64,000 nucleotides of DNA from Hypomesus transpacificus (lineage: Eukaryota; Chordata; Actinopteri; Osmeriformes; Osmeridae). This document shows, piece by piece, positions 35,936 to 49,452 of the stretch (position 1 is the stretch's first letter; every line of letters begins with the position of its first letter). The position numbers were made by a program, and so were the translations under genes. Below the pieces are notes generated by a model. The model had not been told where the DNA came from. It saw only the letters and a program-made list of their open reading frames with translations, and searched no databases. The stretch is from NCBI RefSeq assembly GCF_021917145.1, contig NC_061066.1:248001-312000 (forward strand), read 5' to 3'.

Positions 35936-36164
35936 CTCTTTCAATCTTTCAATCTTTCAATCTTTCAACCTCTCCCTCTCCCTCTCCCTCTCCCTCTCCC
36001 TCTCCCTCTCCCTCTCCCTCTCCCTCTCCCTCTCCCTCTCCCTCTCCCTCTCCCTCTCCCTCTCCCTCTCCCTCTCCCTCCCCCTCCCTCCCTCCCTCCC
36101 TCCCTCCCTCCCCTCCCTCCCTCCCTCCCTCCCTCCCTCCCTCCCTCTCCCTCTCCCTCTCTCT
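35936..36164. repeat. Compound pyrimidine array: TCTTTCAA, then CTCTCC, then CTCC
   Basis: Four TCTTTCAA units pass into about 18 CTCTCC hexamers (about 35971-36080), then about 16 CTCC tetramers, then CTCTCC again. Every base on plus after 35971 is C or T for nearly 195 bases. Such long mirror-type homopurine/homopyrimidine tracts can form triplex DNA. Confidence 0.95.
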
Positions 36165-37534
36165 ACATACACTAAAAGGTTGTATTTTCTGTTTACTCCT
36201 CACGGCCCATGTAGACCCTGAGGCAGTCTGGTTAATCAAGTTTAAGGATAAGACAGGATTTCCTTGATGAGGTCACGCCCGTGCTGAGAGCTCAAAAACC
36301 AACCTACAGGGGGTTTAGACAGACACGCTAAAACACTGTGACCATCCTTCGTCTGTTCCTCCACACATGCAGACACAACACAGGACAGGAACACCTAAGC
36401 TTACACTCGTTATGAATATAGAGGGAGGAAGAGAAGGGTTGAGAGCACAGAGCAGCAGAAACAGAGCAGGGAGCCGATTTGAACTCTGCTCGCAGTGGGA
36501 AACTGTGTATGGTCACATACATGCCACGGTGGAAAACCACACCGAGCTGGCAGACAGCCACGGGCCGTGGTGTCAGTCGTGGCTCTGCACTGGCCTCTGG
36601 GCTTTCTTGTCCCTAATCACCTAACATGATCCTGTGGGCCTAGACCTGGTGGTGAGGTTCAGGGCCTCTTCTCATCGCCTCAGTGTATCAGCGCCCACTA
36701 TCTCTCAGCCAATAACTAGGCAATGGCAGGGTTACCGTGGTGATAATATTCCAACAAACCCGCAGGTGAAAGGGGTTGAACGGATGGAAAGGAGGAAATC
36801 ACATGATCAGCAGATGGTCCTCATATTCATCCAATCAGAATGTTATTCCATTCCGCTTTTCCTTTTTCTGTAATGCTTTTATAACGTCATCATTTCTCTC
36901 TCTTTCTGTCCCTCTAAGCTCTTCCCTCTCTCCTGATCTTTCTCCTTCTTCTTCCCAGACGACTATAAAATACAGTCCCCCGGTGGGACAACTACAAGTG
37001 CCTGAGGACCACACAGAGTTAACAGGCACTAAGTGTCCTCGGCACATCACTTAACCTCAACACAGATCCAGTTGAATTCAATTAGCCTGGCATGAAAGAA
37101 GGGGGGAGTAGGACTAGAGACTCACACACCAACAAACACACATGCACAAACAAACACACAAACACCATCTTAACGAAACTTAATTTATCCGACAAAACTT
37201 TGTTTGCTGAATGTTCTGGATGGTCTGGCTTGTGAGTGTGATGTTCTCATGGCCACATGTGTGTCATGGTTCAGCGTATCTAAAGATCTGTGAGTAGTAT
37301 GTCTGAGCCATGATCCTGGACCAGCACAGAAGGAGACGTGGATCTGATTAGCCTTTGATGGCTCTGTTTGCTGTATAGCTTCCTGTCCGGAGCTTATCTG
37401 GGCACATAGCAGAAAGGCCAGAGTCAGGCTACAGCAGGCCTGGAATACAAGCAGATGGAGACCTATAACACAGTAGACATGGGAAAAAGTACAGTTAGAT
37501 GTTCACTGTTACTGACTCCTTCTGTCTATATTTT

Positions 37535-37538
<4 letters not shown>

Positions 37539-37612
<74 letters not shown>
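37539..37612. repeat. (TC)37 microsatellite
   Basis: Uninterrupted TC over about 74 bases in the intergenic spacer. Confidence 0.95.
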
Positions 37613-37615
<3 letters not shown>

Positions 37616-38250
37616 GTGTCAGGGTGCAGGTGTGAACAATGTGCAGCAGTGTGAAGTCTTAGACACATCCTGAATGTATCTGAACTCCTCCCTAATACAG
37701 TCAGTTCCTTTCCTGTTTTCTGTGTGCAAGTGGGCCTAGGGTACCAAGTGTGCCCTTACTCTTCATGACCACTACAGTCTATATCTTCTCCTAGTCAAGT
37801 TCTGTCTCTTCAACCAAGTCCAGAGATCCAATGTATTCTCTTTCTTTTGTCTGGGTTCTTTCCTCCATTGCTTTTCAGGCTCTCTAACCCTTACAGCACC
37901 TCTTTTTGAGTTCAGCCAACTGTCCTTTCATTTATTTTCCATTTCAAAGTTGTTCCCACCTGTTCATCATTCTCAGGCACATGCTGGCCTTAGATTGCAC
38001 TTTGTATTGTGCAGAAGCACATGTCTTTCTGTGTTTTAAAGCCATTGACACACACAGACACGCGCGCACACACACACACATGGACACGCATACACACACA
38101 CAGACACGCACATACACACACACAGGAGCCGATGCCTGAGACCCACAGAGGTGAGAAAATAAACCTGTCTGGGTTTTAGTGAGAACATCAACATTTAGGA
38201 AACATAAACCACTCTATAGAAGAAGCCAACACCACCGGATATTACAAAGA

Positions 38251-38498
38251 AGAGTCTTGAGAAGCACGGAGGGAGATCACAGAGAACAGTCTTGAGAAGC
38301 ACGGAGGGAGATCACAGAGAACAGTCTTGAGAAGCACGGAGGAAGATCACAGAGAACAGTCTTGAGAAGCACGGAGGGAGATGACAGAGAACAGTCTTGA
38401 GAAGCACGGAGGGAGATCACAGAGAACAGTCTTGAGAAGCACGGAGGGAGATCACAGAGAACAGTCTTGAGAAGCACGGAGGGAGATCACAGAGAACA
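38251..38498. repeat. 35-bp minisatellite, seven copies
   Basis: Unit AGAGAACAGTCTTGAGAAGC ACGGAGGGAGATCAC repeats seven times (first copy lacks part of its start), nearly identical: one copy has GGAAG for GGGAG, one has ATGAC for ATCAC. Low divergence implies recent expansion. An open frame on minus results from the repeat and is not a gene. Confidence 0.97.
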
Positions 38499-40064
38499 AG
38501 GGATGACACAAATGTAAAGAAGGTGAGGAAAGCGAGAGGTGGTCTGTGTTATGTGCCTGTGTCAAGTGTCCTTAAAACCCTCTCTTTTTATATGCCTACA
38601 CAGAATACCAACACGCACACGCTACACCTCCCAACCATGACATGAGAGGGGTCCATCCCATCAGCTCCAGGCTGCTTTGCCTCACGTAGTATGATGAAAA
38701 TCGTGACATCTTTGTAAACATGGTCAAATATATACAAGACGAAGACTTTCACCAGGCTCCCCCTTCCCCCTTCCTCCTCTCTCACACTCTCCCCCACACA
38801 CTCATACGCACACACTGCATATCTTTGTACTTATAGTATAGCATGGCTATAAGATTACCATGCATTCTTTCACCTCCCACAAAAGGCTAAGTGTTCCTTA
38901 TAAGGTAGGGAGAGTCAGAAAGGGGTACATAGAACAGAGAATTATTCCATTTCCAAACACGAAAGTATAAGGTTGGATTAATCCCCTTTCATCATATGAT
39001 ATCTGATTTATAAGTGAGAAATTCCATTGTCAGACATCTGCATAAACACATTCCCAACACACGCACACACACACATACACCACTGAAGTAAATTGGGGGT
39101 TCTGGCAAAGATTATGGTGTGTTAAGCAGCTGCAGGTTTCACACATGGTCTCAGCGTTAGCGAATACTGACAGGACCATCCTGCTGTCCTGGAAGGAGAG
39201 GTAATAGAGAGACGGATCGAGAGAAAGACAGCAACAGGAGGAAAGAAATGAAGGAAGATAGTGAGAAAGAAAAATATAGAAGAGAGAGAGAGAGGGAAAG
39301 ACAAGGAGAGGAGATAAATAACAAAAAAGAAAAAAGAAAGAAAGTAAATAAAGAAAGCATTAAAAAGAATTATAAAATTAAAGAAAAAGAGAAACAGAGA
39401 GAAATGGAGAGAGAAAGAGAGAAAAGCATGGTCCAAACAATCACATGATCTGAAGGGAAGGGTAATGTAGCTGATTATGTGTAACAGGACAAAGCTGTAC
39501 CCTGCTGCTTAGGTAAGCTCTTGAATATGAACTGGAATAACTCAAAAGAGTAATGTCAGTCATTTAACGGAATAGGACTGTGACAAATGTACCTGTCAAA
39601 AGCAGATCTTCTTCTCCATGCTAATTCAGTTATGGATGAAATCAGGCAATTGATGGGAATTAAAACATACTGTAGAATTATGAGTCTGCACATGTTTGTG
39701 TGTGTGCACATGTTTGATTGTAAGTGTGTGTGTGTGTATGTGTGTGTGTGAGTGTCTGTGTATGTACTGTATGTGTGTGTGAGAGTCAGTCCATGATGCA
39801 GGTGTGTGTGTTTACATCCCTATGATGTACGTTGCATTCGGAGTGGAACCTCTTAGCACAGACACAGAAGTGTGGTGTGTGAGTGTGTTTATGTGTGTAC
39901 ATGAGTGTGTGTGCATGTAAGCGGGTGTGTCTGTGTTTGTCGTTGTGTGTGTGGGAGTCAGAGATCAGTCCCCCAAACGTATGTGTATACAGCAAAGTCG
40001 TGTCAACATCCCTGCAAGGTACATAGCGTCCTGACTGGAGCCTCTCAGAACAGACAAGGCATGG

Positions 40065-40091
40065 TATGTGTGTGTGTGTGTGTGGGTGTGG

Positions 40092-40122
<31 letters not shown>

Positions 40123-40173
40123 TGTGTGTGTGTGCGTATGGGTGTGTGTGGGTGTGTGTGTGTGTGTGTGTGT
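40065..40173. repeat. Interrupted (TG)n microsatellite
   Basis: About 110 bases of TG with scattered TGGG interruptions. Confidence 0.93.
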
Positions 40174-43100
40174 GACAGGGCTCCAATCTTCCTCCCAGGC
40201 CTCTGCCTCTGTCTTTCTGTGTGCTGTGCTGAAAGCTGCTGTAATAAAACCAGGATGAAACACGGATCATGTCAGATCTGGGAATCAGGAGCCATGAGGA
40301 ATGGGATTGTGGGAATTAGGATCTATCCCTGAAATAATCCCATAGTTCCTCTGAAGTGAACGTTTAAGATTTAATCGTTATCAGGGCCCAGGACTCAACT
40401 AAAAGGAGATCCTCTGTAACCATGTGTGTGCAGTACAGTATGTGTGTGTGTGTGCACGTGTGTATGTGTGTGTGCTTCCGTTCCAAGTACAGTAGTTACT
40501 TTCCAGAGCATAAATGTACCAGCAAGACATGACTAATTGTTCCCAAGTGAAGGGATAAAGACTACAAAGGGTTTGTGTAATCTTAGAAGAGACGACTTTA
40601 AAAAAAGAAAAGGAGAACGCCAGAGATGGAGTGATGGATGGGGTGTAAAGCATGGGGGTGAAGGAATATTGTGACAGAGGGATGAGGAAACTGATACTCT
40701 TCTACAGCAAGTCATAAAGTCCAGAGTGGTCTATTTTCAATAATTAATCATTTCAACTGTTCAAATAAACATAGTCTATCAGTGAATATTGTGGACCTCT
40801 GGACAAACTAACAACCAGGCAGAATTACTCCTCAGGTCACTACATCCTCAGAAAACACACACAACACACTGTGCATGGAATACACACATACACAGGATGC
40901 AAAGCAGGACCGCACACAACACCAACAGCATGCATTACATACCATAAATACACACATAGATGAGTTGAAAGCACAGGGTGTTCTGAGTTTAGGTGGGAAT
41001 TTCTTATTTATAATTATTTGTTTGTCCACGGGACATAAAATTGTCGACAGTTATGAGGATGTTGGGGCAGAAACTATATTCTGCTTGTTAGGGTTATGCT
41101 TCATGTCTCTGTCTGTCTTTAATTCTCACTCTCTCTCTTTCTCTTACTCTCGCTATTCAAAACCTTAGATGGCATTCATGTCTCTTTCAGTCTCTCTTTA
41201 TCTCTTTCTCTTTCTTTCTGCCCCCCTCAATGTAGTAGAAGGATGGAAAGATAGATTTTCCTACTTTCTGTTTTCCATTTAATCTTGATTGGATCGTAAG
41301 AAAGTTTTGCGAAATTGTTCAGTATGACACACTGACACTGTGATAGACAGCAGACAGACAGAGAGAAAGAGAAAATAATAGAAAACTGAAAAACAACAGG
41401 ATCCACTGCAATCCATCAGACGTGTGTTTCAGCCTCCAGACGTAAAACAAAGCCAGCTAGCCACGTAGCAAACGGACACAAGATTTACTGTCCTTCCAGC
41501 AACTGGAGTCACTCCGAATCCTGCCTGGAACTGCCGATAAGAGACGGATAGGGTTCCCATCTCCTGAGAAACAGAGGCCAATAAAACAAGATGTAAAGTA
41601 GGAACACAAACCGTCTCCAGGGAAACATTAGAGAACACCATTCTCAGAACTAGACCTCCTGGGATCTAATGAACCAAGCAAGGAAATAACTTTTTATCCT
41701 ATTTTTTTATTGGATAGAGATACTTTATCGTATACTGATAAGCACTGATTTAGCAAAGATACTGCGAGTATGTATGTATTCCACCCCTGACCAAAACACT
41801 GTAATCCTTCCAAGTTTAATATCATATAACATCAGCATTAGCACTTGCACTGGAATCACAAGACCAGGTGCCAGTTGTCTACATAACACTAAATCAAAAC
41901 ATCTGAGTTTGTATGTGTCTGTGTGTGCCTTTCTTTGTCTGTAATTCTGTGTGTGATCAAAAGATTTCAGCAGGTAAGCAGGTCTTTTTTCTCGAGTCGA
42001 AACGATAAAGGCCTGCTCTGATCGTCTTAGAAATGTGTTTATCCCCAGCCCATCTGCACTGTAAGTCAAATTCCTAAGAGAGTTTGGCTATGTTTTCATC
42101 AAAGCTTTGGTGTACTCAATCTATTTGTGTGAGTGTGTGAAAGACTAAAAATATGTCTGACAGAGAGCAAATGATAAATGAGAGAAAGAGACAGATGCGA
42201 GAGAGACAGAGAGTGAGAGAGAGAGACACAGTCGGGGTGCAACGGCATAGGACACCCAGAGGAAAACATGTTTTGACTCCAGATGTCCACTCTGCTCTGC
42301 ATGAACCTTTGGATTATGGTGCGGCACCAAGCAGAATGGAATGTCTTTTATTTGTAACACGTGAACACAGACGTACCCACGAGGCGCGACAGGGGGTGGA
42401 CATCAGCCCCACCTTTAGTTATTGGCTTGCTTTGTGGCACCAATCAAAAACAGGAATGAATGAGTACCTTGGCATGTAAATAGTTAATCAATTATATATA
42501 GGGAGAAGGAATGAAAAGAAACAGGGGGAAGAATTGAAACATTTCTTTTCCAACACTGTACCCCACCTCAGGTTGTCAGGTGTACTGTAGACATATCAAA
42601 TAAGATGCCATAGTTTTGTTTCTATGTCCATGTTTGTTTAATGGGTGAGCGCTTTGACATATGTGAAACAGGAAATGACCTTGTGCCCCTCGCAATCCTA
42701 CTGTCCAAGCAGTTTGTCCTCCCCTCCCTGACCCTCCAACAGACCCCATCTCCTAGCATCCCACACTCCCTACCCCCAGCACTCTTTCAGTCCTTAATAA
42801 ATCAGAACCATAAACACACACACACACAATCACACACACTTCCATAGAAAAGTACCCAGACAGATGAGTATATTTTACTTTTGTTATCCTGTACATAAAG
42901 GTAAAATAATGAATATGTGTAAACACAGGAAGGCCATGGATCCAAGTAAAGCTGACTATTTGAGTCATTGTTGAGATTTAGTGCTGAGAACTGGTTTCAC
43001 TCCCTGTTGGATGCAACAGAAAATAGTGACATGAAAATCCCTTTTTATGGTAAAAACATAGAAATACATGTTAAAGCCACACAGACTACACAGACAAACT

Positions 43101-45036
43101 CACAAACATGGGAATACCTATGACAAAAACCGCCAAAGACAATGGTTTGACCTGCTGCCATGAAGGTGATCAAGCCCTGGTGGTCCTGTCAGGCAGAGGA
43201 TGGTGCTGGGAATTTTTTGAAGGGTAAACACGGATCATCCAAGCAGTCTAGCATCTCCTCTGACAGAGGACACTCTTAACAAGGGGATAATATCAACCAT
43301 GAACCATGAGACGGTAGTCTTCCATATCTGGTGCTCAGACAAGCTCATGGCTCTGGACATCCTACTCCTGACATCAATGGCTCCTAAAATGTTTGTTGCC
43401 TTAAAGGTTGTAGTGATTTCACACCTTGTAGGCTTCTCCAACTCAAAATTCTCAACAGACCCTCTTTGTGCAGACTGGTGACCATAGATGGTGTGTGTGC
43501 TTTGTGTGGCATGTCTCAAATGTGTAGCATATTGCTTAGTGTCAGATTTGTTGACCTAGATACCAGCTCTTACACTTTTGTTCCCCTCTCCCAATCCTCT
43601 CCTAAATCTCTCCAAGTTGGCAAGTCTCTTCATCACAAATAGCCATGTGATTTTTCTCTGATCTCTCATCACAACTAAGTCGTTTCTCTTTCACACACGT
43701 GATGTTTCTTTAACTTCAACTTTCTCCGCCTCCCCATCTCCCTCTCAACCTCTCCAATCATCATCCAGTCTCCATCTCAATCCTCCCCCTAATGTATATA
43801 TCTCTCAATATTGTCACATTGTTAGTCTTGTTTCTCCGACTTTCACCACTTTGTCCATTCGATTCAGTGGCATGTGGGTAAACACTCTAAATAGCAAGGG
43901 CCATAGTATTCCCTATCTTGTATCCCCACTGACACACTTACTGGGGCTCCAACCCGCCTCCCAAACATAAACATCACAATTCCCACATTCCAAAATTCCC
44001 AAATTCTCAGAGCAGGGATTACTCTGGGGCAGAGAGGGTGAGGGGTATGAAATTCTTCAATCCCACCACTTCCCTTCCCCAGCATTTCCAGGTCAGAGAG
44101 AATGTGTGTGTATGTGTGTACAGTATTTGTGTGTGTGTGTGTGTGTGTACTGTATGTGTGAATGTGGACTTGGGAGTAAACACTAGAAACCAGGCCAAAC
44201 TGGAAACACTGACTAACCCATGTCCTATTGTGAATCTTCACATGGCTTTACATGGTCACAACTGTTGTTTCAGAAGGGCAGTTGTATGGTGTAAAATTTC
44301 GAAATCTAAGGAACATATGAAAAACTTAATTTAGAAAGAGTAGGCACACACGTTCTCCCCTTTGGTGTCTTAGTTCTCCGTTCTTTCATACTTTCATACT
44401 CTGTATTTTCCTTTGGTTATAATTGTTGCAAAAGCTGTTCACAGTATGCCAGATATGATAAACACAAATCAAGCTAATGCACAAACCAAGCTTATACACT
44501 AATCTCTCTCTCTCAGTTCCTTTATTTTTCCCTCTCTCTTGTTGCTTTCCACCTCTTCTCTCTTTCCTTAATTTCGCTCAGAAGTAATGAGTCTGAGTTT
44601 TTTTATCAGGCGGCAGCCCACACCAACAGACTGATTGCTTTAATGTAATTTCTCCTGATTTCATTTGTTGAGCTAAATTAATTTGCAATGATTGACAGAA
44701 GTAGGAAATTGTAAAATTGTACAATCATGCACAGAAGACAATTTACTCCACAAGTGGCTCTCCCCTTCTCTATCCATGTCTCCCTTTCCCCCTCTTCCTT
44801 CCTCCTCCGGCTCTCTATGACCATTACTGAGGTCAGACGGACAGTCCCAGAGGACTGACCTCTGGCCTTGTGTGGGAGTGTGTATGTTCAATAACCAGAG
44901 GGACAAGGTGGATGAAAACATGTCTGCTCAGTCGGCTGCTCTTACAGAAGAGGACATGGTCCAGAACATCCACTCAAAACACACTGCACTGAACTTATTC
45001 CAGCAGTCTCTTAACCTGTCACTCATGTAAAATAAT

Positions 45037-45064
45037 CCCCCCCCCACCCCCACCCCCACCCCCA
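45037..45064. repeat. (CCCCCA)n run, G-quadruplex motif on minus
   Basis: Minus strand has four or more runs of at least five G separated by single T, the form expected to fold into a stable quadruplex. Confidence 0.9.
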
Positions 45065-47747
45065 CAAATACACAGACACACACACACAACCCATAACCCC
45101 ACATTCAGACATACTGATTTTTGTATCTGTCCTCTCTCTGGGGATGTGGGCATCATAGAACAGGAACCATGGCTGCATACGGATGACACGTTTATCTCTC
45201 TTTCAGCAGTCAGCATAATCTTGTTACACATCTGTTCGACACTATAGCAAAGAACAGGCTCAGGAGACTGGTTCTATGACATTTGAACTAGTCTCACACA
45301 AAATTACAGTTAGTGGAGACTAACAAGACAACATCTGAGAGGCGCTGAGCGCAGCTGTCAGTGTGTCAGAGGCAGAGAGACAGAGGAGGAGAGAAACAAG
45401 AGTTAGGGATGACAGAAAGAGAAAGGGTAGAAAAGGCGAGCAGTTGGAGGGCAACAGTGAATCTTTGGAGGTTAAATGTCTCCCAGTTTAAATCACTGGA
45501 TTTAAAGGGAGTCACAAAGCCCTTTCAATCGTCATGCTCGGCCAGATAGAAGAGATATGGGACGGGTTCAAATCATGGAGATGGAGGGATAAAAAGGTAG
45601 CAGGAGATGAGAAAGAAAGGTCCTTTTATGAAGGAACGAAGATTGTTTGGGCTGAAAAAAACCCCACAAAAGCCTATTTATTAAACAGGAAAAACATTCA
45701 AAGGCAATAAGAACACTTCCATCCTAGGGCAGTGCTCATGCTTGCAAGATCTCTGTCTTGTAGTCAACGTTCACATAAAAAAGAGCTGGAAAGAGTTAAG
45801 AAACAGTTGAAAAGGTGGAAAGTGAAAAGTGAAAGAGGTTGTCTACAGACACTGACGGCACAAACTTTAAACCACACACAATCACTTTCATCTGAGTGGA
45901 TTCGATTACACTACATTCCTATGTGGAACAAACCCCATATAACTCCACACAACCACCACCACAACATCAAACTGAGCGGAACGACCTCACGCTCCAATGA
46001 AACCTCTCTCTCACCGTTCCATCACGAGCCAGGACAAAGTGATGAGGGATATACAATGCAGACACAGTGCATCATAATAGAACGTCACAGACGGCTTCCA
46101 ACTGCATCTCCAGATGGGTCTCAATCTGAGGCCCCTACTGCTACAGTGCCGGCATGAGAGGATGAGAGCTAATGGGAATGGAGGGAAAGAGAGGTGGAGA
46201 GGAACGAATGGGTCTGTGTTCTCTGCGGTGTTTCTGTCATATCTTCTGGACAGCAGAACTCAACCTCCAGTGCTTCTGGATCAGATTATGAGGGATTTTG
46301 GAAACTGAGGATGAGAAAAAGTCAGTCTAATGGACACAGTTTAGAGGATGTCACACCCTGTCTTGATTTTTGCAGGAAAGTCTATTCTTTAATGAAATAA
46401 TGATGATTTGTTGCAGCATGTCTGTCCGAGCATACGGCTGGTACGTGTGTGTATGGAAGGAAAGGAGGTGGAGTGGGAAGGAGGGGGTTTAATAAAGCAA
46501 ATGAAGATCTGACAGGAAGCAGGGAAGATGGGTTTAGACAGCTTTCCTGCTCAGCTGACCAGCCCCCAGCCGCCTGGGTCCATGGGCCACTGCACCTCAC
46601 TTCCTCTGACGAGTCACTGAGAGACACCTGGAGCAACGCTGTAGGGCCAGTCTGCAACAGACAGAAAACACGTGACCTGTACTATCACATGACCGCACTC
46701 TGAGAACTCGCCACAGAAGACGCAAGATGACACTTCTGAATGTGTGTGTGTGTGTGTGTGTGAGTGTCAAGGTGTGTGTGTGCGTGGGTGTGTCAGGACA
46801 GTTTCACCCCACCCTTAGTCTCATCCCCTCCGGCAGTTTTCCCTCAGCTGTATTTTCATGATCTCACATTGATGTAACATTCCTGCTGATATCTGTATCT
46901 GTGTTATACTATAAAATACCGGAAGAATGTAAACCTTGCCAACCACTGGGCTGTTTAACCGATAAACCTGTTCTATTAACATCCTACTCTGCACATACAT
47001 AAACACAGATACAGACACAGTTGAGGGTAGAGTGTTTAGCTTGAGCCATGTTCCTACAGTATGTGTGTTTGAAGTATGTACACAGTCGGCTTCCATATGT
47101 GTAATGATTCCCTGGAGTCTTACTTAGGCTGTCAATGTAACACTAACATGGAACTGAGCCAACCCATATACGAAAGTAACACACTCAAAACTCACGCACA
47201 AATACACACACATGCAAACACAAACACACGTTTAGATGTATAGAGTAGACAATCAGAAAATGCAGTACAGTAATACCGCACTGTCATTTCCGATGACTGA
47301 CCGCATGCACATTCGTCCATTCCTCAGAGCAAAGCATTCACACCTTCACACCAGCACAGCCCTCACACGTCAATCTGAGGCCGTGGATTTTCTGTATCTC
47401 TACCTACACTCACTCAAACGGGAGAATCAAAAAATTTACGTTGGGATCTGCACAAATATTTTCCACAAATCGGAAGTTTAAACAGTGGATGAGAATTTGG
47501 AAACAGCAAGGCCGTCTCCTGTTGCTGCTCCATAGCCTAGTCAAATAGAGAGCACAGACCATCATTACTGTAAACACACCATTTGTAAGACGACCAGTGG
47601 ATGATGTAATAAAGTCTGCACTGTCCTGTCCTCATCTCACTGATACATTACCCCCAACAAAGACACACTGGTAGATTACTGGCTCTCTCCTTTCCTCCTC
47701 TCCTGCTCTCCATCTGTCCTCTGTTCCCTTCTTTCTGTACATCCTGT

Positions 47748-47777
47748 CTCCTCCTCCTCCTCCTCCTCCTGCTCCTC
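47748..47777. repeat. (CTC)n trinucleotide repeat
   Basis: Nine to ten CTC units with one GCT interruption. Confidence 0.9.
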
Positions 47778-49064
47778 GTTCCGTCAGCATCCATCCATCA
47801 GACAGGCGATACACCACAGCTCTGACACACGTGGGGCTCTTCTGTTTTCTCTCCACTCCACGTTCTGATCCGTCGGTAAGGCTATCTGTTTTATTCCTCA
47901 TGGGAGAGATGGTCAGACGTATATCTGGTTTTGTTTTCACAACTTTAAACACACCTTGTAATGGCTCCTTCACACACACGTACACGCATACAAACCTCAT
48001 TGTGACGCATCAAAAACATGCATCTGGTGAACTTCCTTTCTAGATAACTGCCATTGTTGTGGAGCATTTAGTTCAGAAACCATTGAATGTGACCTGGTGA
48101 AATGGTTTCAAGGCTGAATGAAATATGGTTTTAATCTGTCTGGGTCTTTATGAATTATTGTTGTGATTGAATAAGGCTATGAGCTGACTTGAATAAAACC
48201 CACCCTTTCCTCCCTCCAGGACTCGCCGAGAGAACTGGAGTTTCTCCACGTCTACATCACACTGTATTAGACTCACAACGCAAGCACACACACACACACA
48301 CACCAATGCCCGCACACAGATACACGCACTCACACACTCACACACACACACACAGTATTTTCAATTTGCCTTCAAACACACAACCACAGTGGAGCTAAAT
48401 ATGGCAGTTCTCCGTTCTGCCGTCTTTCTTTGCACTGTTCTCTCTCACACGACCAGACGGTAATTCATTTGACACTGGCTGCCTCTCGATGAGAAATGCA
48501 CTGTGCCAGACCCATACCAAACAACTGTGTCATGCTCTAAGCATCATACCATCAAACACACAGCCTGTGCCAAATCATGCCAAAAGCACCCTGACACCTC
48601 TACTGTACAAACACATAGTTGTTAATCACATCATGTCACACACTGTCAACCAAAGCATGCCAAACACACCACAGTATTTAACCATCACGGTGTAATCACA
48701 GTCCCGTTGAGTGTAGGTGTGTGTTCTTTTTGTGCTGATTGTGAGTCAACAAATATTGGAAAGTGTGTGTGTGTACATGTGTACTGTTTGGAGTGAGTGT
48801 GTGTCTGTGTTCTGTGTTAGAGGTTTAATCATAGTGTACAGTAGTGTGAGTGATGTATAACCATGCAGAGAGTCAGACAGCAAGCGTTAATGACTGCATC
48901 ATAAATCCATATACCATGGCAGGCCCATTACCCCGCATTGTTCTAATCTAACTCTGCGTTACGTAACTATCCATCTGCATCTGGCCTATGCTTTTATCAG
49001 TCCTGCTCTCCTGACATGAGAAAAGCCCCATCTCTGCTTGATAGCTCTTTCTTTTATTTCGCTC

Positions 49065-49069
<5 letters not shown>

Positions 49070-49126
<57 letters not shown>
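49070..49126. repeat. (TC)n microsatellite
   Basis: Long uninterrupted TC, continuing with interruptions to about 49165. Confidence 0.93.
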
Positions 49127-49133
<7 letters not shown>

Positions 49134-49390
49134 GTCTCTCTCTCTCTCTCTCTCACTCTCTCTCTTGGCTCCTACACGCTCTCTTTCTTCCTTTCTGGCA
49201 CACTCGCGCTATCCCTCTTTCCCTCTCAATCTATCTCTCTCCTTGTGCCCCCTACGATTCTCTGCATATAGATTGAACATTAGAGTATGTCTCAGCCTTG
49301 TAAGGCTGCGGGGACACACTAGTCATTTCATCAGCATGCGTCAGGGGAGCTGTGGAGAGGAATAAGGTGAGACTCCAAATGTCCAATCAG

Positions 49391-49452
49391 GATTAGAATC
49401 AGACTCAGTTTTATTGGTCATTAAGTGCATTTACACAGGTCAGGAAATTGTC
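49391..49452 (+). repeat. Possible dispersed teleost repeat fragment
   Basis: The stretch AGAATCAGACTCAGTTTTAT TGGTCATTAAGTG with GGAAATTGTC resembles a sequence I remember as very common in fish genomes (GAATCAGAATCAGCTTTATT). Family name not certain. Confidence 0.4.

Noticed and set aside
35874-36267. Ser/Leu/Pro repeat frames
   Set aside because: Translations of the CTCTCC/CTCC array.
38277-38477. 66-codon minus frame of LKTVLCDLPPCFSR-like repeats
   Set aside because: Generated entirely by the 35-bp minisatellite; its frame cycles because 35 is not divisible by three.
38251-38498. Tandem array considered as CRISPR
   Set aside because: Repeats are contiguous with no unique spacers, in a vertebrate genome.
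43235-43519. 94-codon minus-strand frame
   Set aside because: No recognised similarity, no splice or poly(A) context.
45732-46157. 141-codon plus-strand frame
   Set aside because: Lys/Ser/His-rich with no known domain, no splice sites and no promoter or poly(A) context that fits; probably chance.
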